NCBI GenBank assembly: GCA_900316835.1
Contig: ONEL01000003.1
Coordinates: forward strand, 1-64,000
DNA length: 64,000 nt
From: an uncultured Prevotellaceae bacterium
GTDB taxonomy: Bacteria; Bacteroidota; Bacteroidia; Bacteroidales; Muribaculaceae
Reading direction: 5' to 3'
Shown here: piece after piece, positions 59,648 through 64,000 of the stretch
Numbering within the stretch: position 1 is the stretch's first letter
Layout of the letters: every line of letters starts with the position of its first letter
Program-made: the position numbers and the translations under genes
The notes under the pieces: generated by a model
Databases searched by the model: none
What the model saw: only the letters and a program-made list of their open reading frames with translations
Told to the model about the DNA's origin: nothing

Positions 59648-62197
59648 TTAAAAAGTGAAGTGCATCTGGATGCGGATTCCGCTGCGGTTGATGCCTGGGA
59701 TGTCGCGATAGTTGATGCGCCACACGTAGTCGACACGTAGGAAAGTGAGAATGTTGTCGAGTCCCACTCCCACTTCCATGTAGGGTCGCTTTCCCATCTT
59801 CATGCAAAGGGCGCTAGTGGGGAACTGTAGTAGTTCGGCATTTTGGGCGGGGTCGTTCTTGCTTGTCAGTGAGCCCCACAATCCACGGAAGGAGATCACT
59901 TCTCGCATCTTGAGGCGCTTGAGCAATGGAATGCGATTGAGGATAGCTCCGTTAATCCAGTAGGTGACGTCCCACGACAGGTACTGGTCGTTGACAAACT
60001 CCATGGCGTTCATGAGCGCAAACGACTCAGGCTGAATGGTATAGGACAGGTTGGCGTTGGGAAGCAACAGTTCGGGATAAGGCACCTTGCTCCAAACTTT
60101 ACCGGCGCGCAGGATGATATCGGTGTAGCCGAATGCCGAGAACCAGAATCGTTTTTGGATTCCTGCCTCGGTCTTGTTAATGGTGTAATCGCTTCCCATG
60201 AAGCCTCGTGGCATGAAAGTGTGAGAGAGGGTGAACACCGGCGCGTCCTGGTTGATGGGGATGCGGAAGGAGCGTGTTTGGTAAAATTTCTCACCTGGCG
60301 CATAGCGCAAGGTGATGTTGAATCCAGCTGTGGTGTAATGACCTAGTGCGGTTTTAAAGCCGTCGACAAATGGCAGGAATCGCGATGCCTCGTGGCGCAA
60401 GTGCTGGAGTGAGGCTGTGATTGAGAATCCCGCCTGGGTCTCGAGCTTGTATTCGAGGATCGTCTCTCGCAGATATATCATCTTGTCGTCCTTCTGGCGC
60501 TTGAGGGCGAGAAACACGTTGTCGGCATTAGTGTAGAGGTAGTGCTGCCCCAGCTTGTCGACGTCGTAGCGGTGCATAAGTCGCAACGAGTTGACAGGAA
60601 ACTCATTGGGGTGCCGTTTCTTGTTGACGAAGGAGTATTCCAGCTGTCCCATGTACTTGAAGCGCTCATCGCGCGTGCCGTAGGCTACATAGAACTTAGC
60701 AAACCAACGCTGACTGAGGCTTGCGGTAGTCATGCCACCTAGCCTGAAGCGCGCGCCCTCGAGGGAGTTGCCGCTTATCAGGGTGTTCATGGGTCCGATG
60801 TCGAACTTGCTGTCGTGAGCGTTGCGACTGGTGTTGATGTATCCGCTCACGAGTGTAGTCACCACTTTTTCGCACCAGTAGAAGAGCCTGGACTGGCGCA
60901 AGCGTGCGAGCATGTCCTTGACGGTGTGCTCGTTCTTGACGGCTACCACGGGCCTGTGTGCCACCCAGTAGTTCTCGTCTTGCTTCTTGAGCTCGGCGTT
61001 AATCACCTCACCATTGTGTTCAAAGATGCTCATGTCCTTGGGTCGCTTGAAGGAGTGCCCGTCGTAGAAAGTTTGTCGCCGCGCATAAATCTCGGGGGTC
61101 TTGGGAGCTATCTGGAACTCCACCATGAGGTCGTCGCGCACCTTGAGCCGACTGCCGTCGGGGGCTTTGATGTAGTCTTGCTCCAGGTAGACCTGATTCA
61201 CATAGTTGAGGTTAATCTTGTGTGGCACGTTCATCTTTATCTTTGAGATGAACATGGTGGTGTCGCTAGCCGGCACATAGAGTCGCCCCAGGAAGCCGAA
61301 GGTCTGAGTGTTGAACGGTGTGAACGTGAGCTCATAGCATTCCACGCCATCTACCTCGAGAGTGTCGAGATAGTACTTATAGAAGTCGGTACCGATGCTT
61401 GAGAGCGGGCTCACAAAGCGGTTTTGCATGAATGTGATGTCGTTGCTGTAGATGTCCATCTCGCGGAACACGTCGTCGATGAATCGCTTGAGGCTTTCGG
61501 TGTCGTGCTGGTCGTCGATGCCAGCATGGTTAGTCGCCTTTACCACCTCGCGGTGAGTGCTTGGCGACTTGCGATAGTACTCCTCGCTCACTTTCTCCTG
61601 TATGGATAGCGGCAAAATCATCTTGCCGGTAATATCGCTCGTGTCGACATATTCCTTGAGGAACTTAAAGTTTTGAGCAATGAGGTTGCGCGAACTCTCG
61701 CTATTGAAATTGTTCAAGCCAAAGGACACTTTCTCATACTTGTTGTAGCTGTAAAACTCGTGGTCGCGAGGGTTGTACATGTTGCGACGAGCCCGCAGTT
61801 TCTCGACAAATGCCACTGCGGGGTTTCCCTTCTTGACATACTTGGCAGTCTTGCGCACTATCACCTCGTTGAGCATGACGGTAGTGGGCACGAGTTTTAT
61901 TTCCAGGTCGGTGTGGCGTCCCAGTGGCACCTCAATCTCTTGAGTTTGATACCCCACGTAGTTCACTTTCACTTTATCAAAAATCACACCTGTGATTATT
62001 GTAAAGCCCCCCTTGTCGTTAGTTAGCGCACCAGTTTGCGTGCCAGTGAGGAAGATTTGCGCGTAGGGCAAGCCCTCGCCTGTGATAGAGTCGATCACCA
62101 CCCCCTTGATAGAGGTGTAGCCCTCAGGCGCTTGCCCACGCCCCACCAGGGCTGTGAGCATCACCATCATCACCAAAATATATCTCTTGCAGTCCAA
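59648..62197 (-). CDS. DUF5686 outer-membrane protein with carboxypeptidase-like regulatory domain
   Basis: 849 residues. A signal peptide ends near GRGQ (about 22). A CarboxypepD_reg-like beta-sandwich (about 28-112: IKGVVIDSITGEGLPYAQIF in part, TNDKGGFTI) is followed by the long DUF5686 region ending in beta-barrel-like strands and a terminal aromatic (HFTF), as outer-membrane proteins do. Function unknown, Bacteroidota-specific. 43 bases downstream of rlmD and probably in one transcript. Confidence 0.9.
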   Translation of the reverse strand: MDCKRYILVMMVMLTALVGRGQAPEGYTSIKGVVIDSITGEGLPYAQIFLTGTQTGALTNDKGGFTIITGVIFDKVKVNYVGYQTQEIEVPLGRHTDLEIKLVPTTVMLNEVIVRKTAKYVKKGNPAVAFVEKLRARRNMYNPRDHEFYSYNKYEKVSFGLNNFNSESSRNLIAQNFKFLKEYVDTSDITGKMILPLSIQEKVSEEYYRKSPSTHREVVKATNHAGIDDQHDTESLKRFIDDVFREMDIYSNDITFMQNRFVSPLSSIGTDFYKYYLDTLEVDGVECYELTFTPFNTQTFGFLGRLYVPASDTTMFISKIKMNVPHKINLNYVNQVYLEQDYIKAPDGSRLKVRDDLMVEFQIAPKTPEIYARRQTFYDGHSFKRPKDMSIFEHNGEVINAELKKQDENYWVAHRPVVAVKNEHTVKDMLARLRQSRLFYWCEKVVTTLVSGYINTSRNAHDSKFDIGPMNTLISGNSLEGARFRLGGMTTASLSQRWFAKFYVAYGTRDERFKYMGQLEYSFVNKKRHPNEFPVNSLRLMHRYDVDKLGQHYLYTNADNVFLALKRQKDDKMIYLRETILEYKLETQAGFSITASLQHLRHEASRFLPFVDGFKTALGHYTTAGFNITLRYAPGEKFYQTRSFRIPINQDAPVFTLSHTFMPRGFMGSDYTINKTEAGIQKRFWFSAFGYTDIILRAGKVWSKVPYPELLLPNANLSYTIQPESFALMNAMEFVNDQYLSWDVTYWINGAILNRIPLLKRLKMREVISFRGLWGSLTSKNDPAQNAELLQFPTSALCMKMGKRPYMEVGVGLDNILTFLRVDYVWRINYRDIPGINRSGIRIQMHFTF

Positions 62198-62240
62198 GTG
62201 GGTGACAGTTGTTGGTTGTTTTCGACTTTTCTTGTAGACG

Positions 62241-63647
62241 TTATTTTTTAATTAGCAAAGCCACATTTTCGACATGGTGGGTGTGAGGGAACATGTCGAC
62301 TGGCTGAATGGCCTCGACACGGTATTTCTTGTCGAGCAACGCGATGTCGCGAGCTTGTGTGGCAGGGTTGCAACTCACATAGACTATGCGCCGTGGCTCA
62401 GCGTCAAGAATAACACGCACCACATCCTCGTGCATGCCGGCACGTGGCGGGTCAACTATCATCACATCGGGGATGCCATGCTGTGCCACAAATTCGCCTG
62501 TGAGCACGTCTTTCATGTCGCCGGCATAGAACTTGGTGTTCTCAATGCCGTTAATGCTCGAGTTAAGTTTAGCGTCCTCAATGGCCTCGGGGACATATTC
62601 AATACCAATTACCTCGCGCGCCTGGCGAGCCACAAAGTTGGCAATCGTGCCGGTGCCGGTGTAGAGGTCATAGACTAGCTCTTTACCCGTCAGCCCCGCG
62701 AAATTGCGCGCCACTTTATATAATTCGTAGGCTTGCTCGCTATTGGTCTGGTAGAACGACTTGGGCCCCACACGGAACTTCAAGCCCTCCATCTCCTCCT
62801 CGATGTAGTCGCGACCGCTGTAAAGAATGAATTCCTGGTCGGTGAGCGAGTCATTGACCTTGAGATTTACCACATACATCAATGAGGTGATTTGCGGGAA
62901 TTGCTCTTTCAAAGCCCCCATCACATCGGCAATAGCTGCCTCGTTGTCCTCGCCAAATACCACAACCAGCATCAACTCGCCAGTGCTGGCGGTGCGTATC
63001 ATGATAGTGCGCATGAGTCCCACATTGTTGCGAATGTCGTAGAAGGTGTAGCCACGCTGCTGGGTATAGTCGCGCAGGAAAAGTCGCAACCTGTTGCTGA
63101 TGTCGTCCTGCAACCAGCATTTCTCGATGTTGAGCACCTTGTCAAAGCCACCCGGAATGTGGAAACCCACGGCATTGCGATTGGGGAACTCCTCGCCACT
63201 GCGCATCTGCTCGGGCGTGAGCCAGCACTTGTTGCTGAAGGTGAACTCCAGCTTGTTGCGGTAGTGTGTGGTCTTTTTTGAGCCCAAGATGGGGCTGATT
63301 GCCGGCAGTGGCACCTTAGCGATGCGCTCGAGAGCGTCGACCACCTGCTGCTGCTTGCATCGCAACTGGTAGTCATAAGGCAGATGCTGCCACTTGCAGC
63401 CACCACATGTGCCAAAGTGCTGACACATGGGCTCCACGCGTAGCTCACTGGGCTTGACAAGGCTGTCGATTACCCCCTCGGCAAAGCTGTGCTTCTTGCG
63501 GGTTATCTTCACACGTGCCACATCGCCCGGCGCTCCATAGGGAATGAACACCACCATGTCGTTCCATCGCCCCAGGCTCTTGCCCTCGGCAGCCACTCCG
63601 GTTATCTCAAAGTCCTCAAGCAGAGGCAAATTCTTCTTTTTTCCCAC
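62241..63647 (-). CDS. rlmD: 23S rRNA (uracil-5-)-methyltransferase RlmD
   Basis: 468 residues. An N-terminal TRAM domain (about 10-70) is followed by Fe-S cluster Cys in CQHFGTCGGCKWQ and the Cys of QLRCKQQ. The SAM-binding block DLYTGTGTIANFV (about 329) and the catalytic Cys in YVSCNPATQARD (about 427) are intact. It methylates a uracil of 23S rRNA (U1939 in E. coli). RlmD versus another RumA-like paralogue cannot be fully separated. A -7 box lies 34 bases upstream. Confidence 0.92.
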   Translation of the reverse strand: MGKKKNLPLLEDFEITGVAAEGKSLGRWNDMVVFIPYGAPGDVARVKITRKKHSFAEGVIDSLVKPSELRVEPMCQHFGTCGGCKWQHLPYDYQLRCKQQQVVDALERIAKVPLPAISPILGSKKTTHYRNKLEFTFSNKCWLTPEQMRSGEEFPNRNAVGFHIPGGFDKVLNIEKCWLQDDISNRLRLFLRDYTQQRGYTFYDIRNNVGLMRTIMIRTASTGELMLVVVFGEDNEAAIADVMGALKEQFPQITSLMYVVNLKVNDSLTDQEFILYSGRDYIEEEMEGLKFRVGPKSFYQTNSEQAYELYKVARNFAGLTGKELVYDLYTGTGTIANFVARQAREVIGIEYVPEAIEDAKLNSSINGIENTKFYAGDMKDVLTGEFVAQHGIPDVMIVDPPRAGMHEDVVRVILDAEPRRIVYVSCNPATQARDIALLDKKYRVEAIQPVDMFPHTHHVENVALLIKK

Positions 63648-63680
63648 AGGCTATATTATTTATTTAAATGAATCGAGATG

Positions 63681-63688
63681 CAAAGTTA
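63681..63688 (-). promoter_or_regulatory. -7 box for rlmD-DUF5686
   Basis: TAACTTTG on the minus strand, 34 bases upstream of the ATG at 63647. Confidence 0.5.
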
Positions 63689-63812
63689 GCGAGTTTTTTT
63701 CAATAAGATACTCTCAGAGTGATTTTTTCATTCCCTTCGGTCTTTTCAGGTGCTTTTTTTTCAACTTGCATCTTAAAAAACACCAAAACAAAACCATTTT
63801 GGAAAAAAAGAT

Positions 63813-63820
63813 TAACTTTG
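63813..63820 (+). promoter_or_regulatory. -7 box for the gene cut by the right edge
   Basis: TAACTTTG, 35 bases upstream of the ATG at 63856. Confidence 0.5.
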
Positions 63821-63855
63821 CAAAAATAAATGTAACATTTAATATTTTCTTTATT

Positions 63856-64000
63856 ATGAAAAATTCTTTATTGATTTCCTTAATTGTGTTTGCATTGGGC
63901 ATTAACACACATGCTCAAGAATTAAAGACCTACGAGAACAAAGCGTTTAGGATTGATTATCCTGCCGACTGGGAAGTAACATGGGACGGTGAATCTTTCG
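63856..64000 (+). CDS. secreted protein, 5' part only
   Basis: The ATG at 63856 opens a frame running off the window. The first ~21 residues are a signal peptide ending in NTHAQ. Then comes LKTYENKAFRIDYPADWEVTWDG, a start resembling PsbP-like/DUF1795 proteins (FxIDYPxxW), though only about 48 residues are visible. Promoter-like box at 63813-63820. Confidence 0.7.
   Translation, partial: MKNSLLISLIVFALGINTHAQELKTYENKAFRIDYPADWEVTWDGESF

Overview
The window looks like chromosome from a gut-type member of Bacteroidales (Bacteroidota), perhaps Muribaculaceae- or Prevotella-like. This rests on three things. Many genes are preceded by the Bacteroidota -7 box TAnnTTTG. The gene set is typical of the phylum (DUF3127, DUF4494, DUF5686, C-GCAxxG-C-C, OmpA pairs, a GH57/GT/GH133 glycogen cluster). 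One large secreted protein ends in a tail resembling Bacteroidales surface-protein tails. The family-level assignment is an inference. No rRNA or tRNA gene was seen.

1-4.2 kb: a small secreted protein, then the rsfS-ftsH operon (minus strand), then a DUF3127 protein. 4.2-10.3 kb: an accessory region with a membrane-anchored TPR/AraC-type regulator, a 939-residue secreted protein, a nested partial duplication of both genes, and a candidate small RNA. 10.4-30.7 kb: mostly housekeeping genes (dnaB, pepD, an OmpH/Skp-like lipoprotein, hflX, two OmpA-family proteins, ribBA, an LptF/G permease, a CpsB-type phosphatase, an acyl-ACP thioesterase, YigZ/IMPACT, YggS, a sugar-type MFS transporter, transketolase). 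A tandem array of CTAG-containing decamers lies between hflX and the first ompA. 30.8-37.5 kb: MATE transporter, DUF3737, PatB-type C-S lyase, an MBOAT plus SGNH O-acetylation pair, and a YqiA-like esterase. 37.6-42.3 kb: a minus-strand glycogen/alpha-glucan operon (GH133 debranching enzyme, GT-B synthase-like enzyme, GH57 amylase). 42.4-45.3 kb: a C-GCAxxG-C-C protein and a GH31 glycosidase.

45.5-59.6 kb: a complete type I-C CRISPR-Cas locus in the order cas3-cas5c-cas8c-cas7c-cas4-cas1-cas2. It is followed by a leader with its own promoter-like box, 96 identical 32-nt repeats with 95 spacers of 32-38 nt, and a terminator-like hairpin. The cas genes are visibly more A/T-rich than their neighbours, which fits acquisition as a module. 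59.6-64 kb: DUF5686 and rlmD (minus strand) and the start of a secreted protein cut by the window edge.

The least explained parts are the 4.3-7.9 kb duplication with its shared CAAGTTGTCGCAAA motif, the candidate sRNA at about 6.97-7.12 kb, the decamer array at 16.1-16.3 kb, and the very long, homogeneous CRISPR array.
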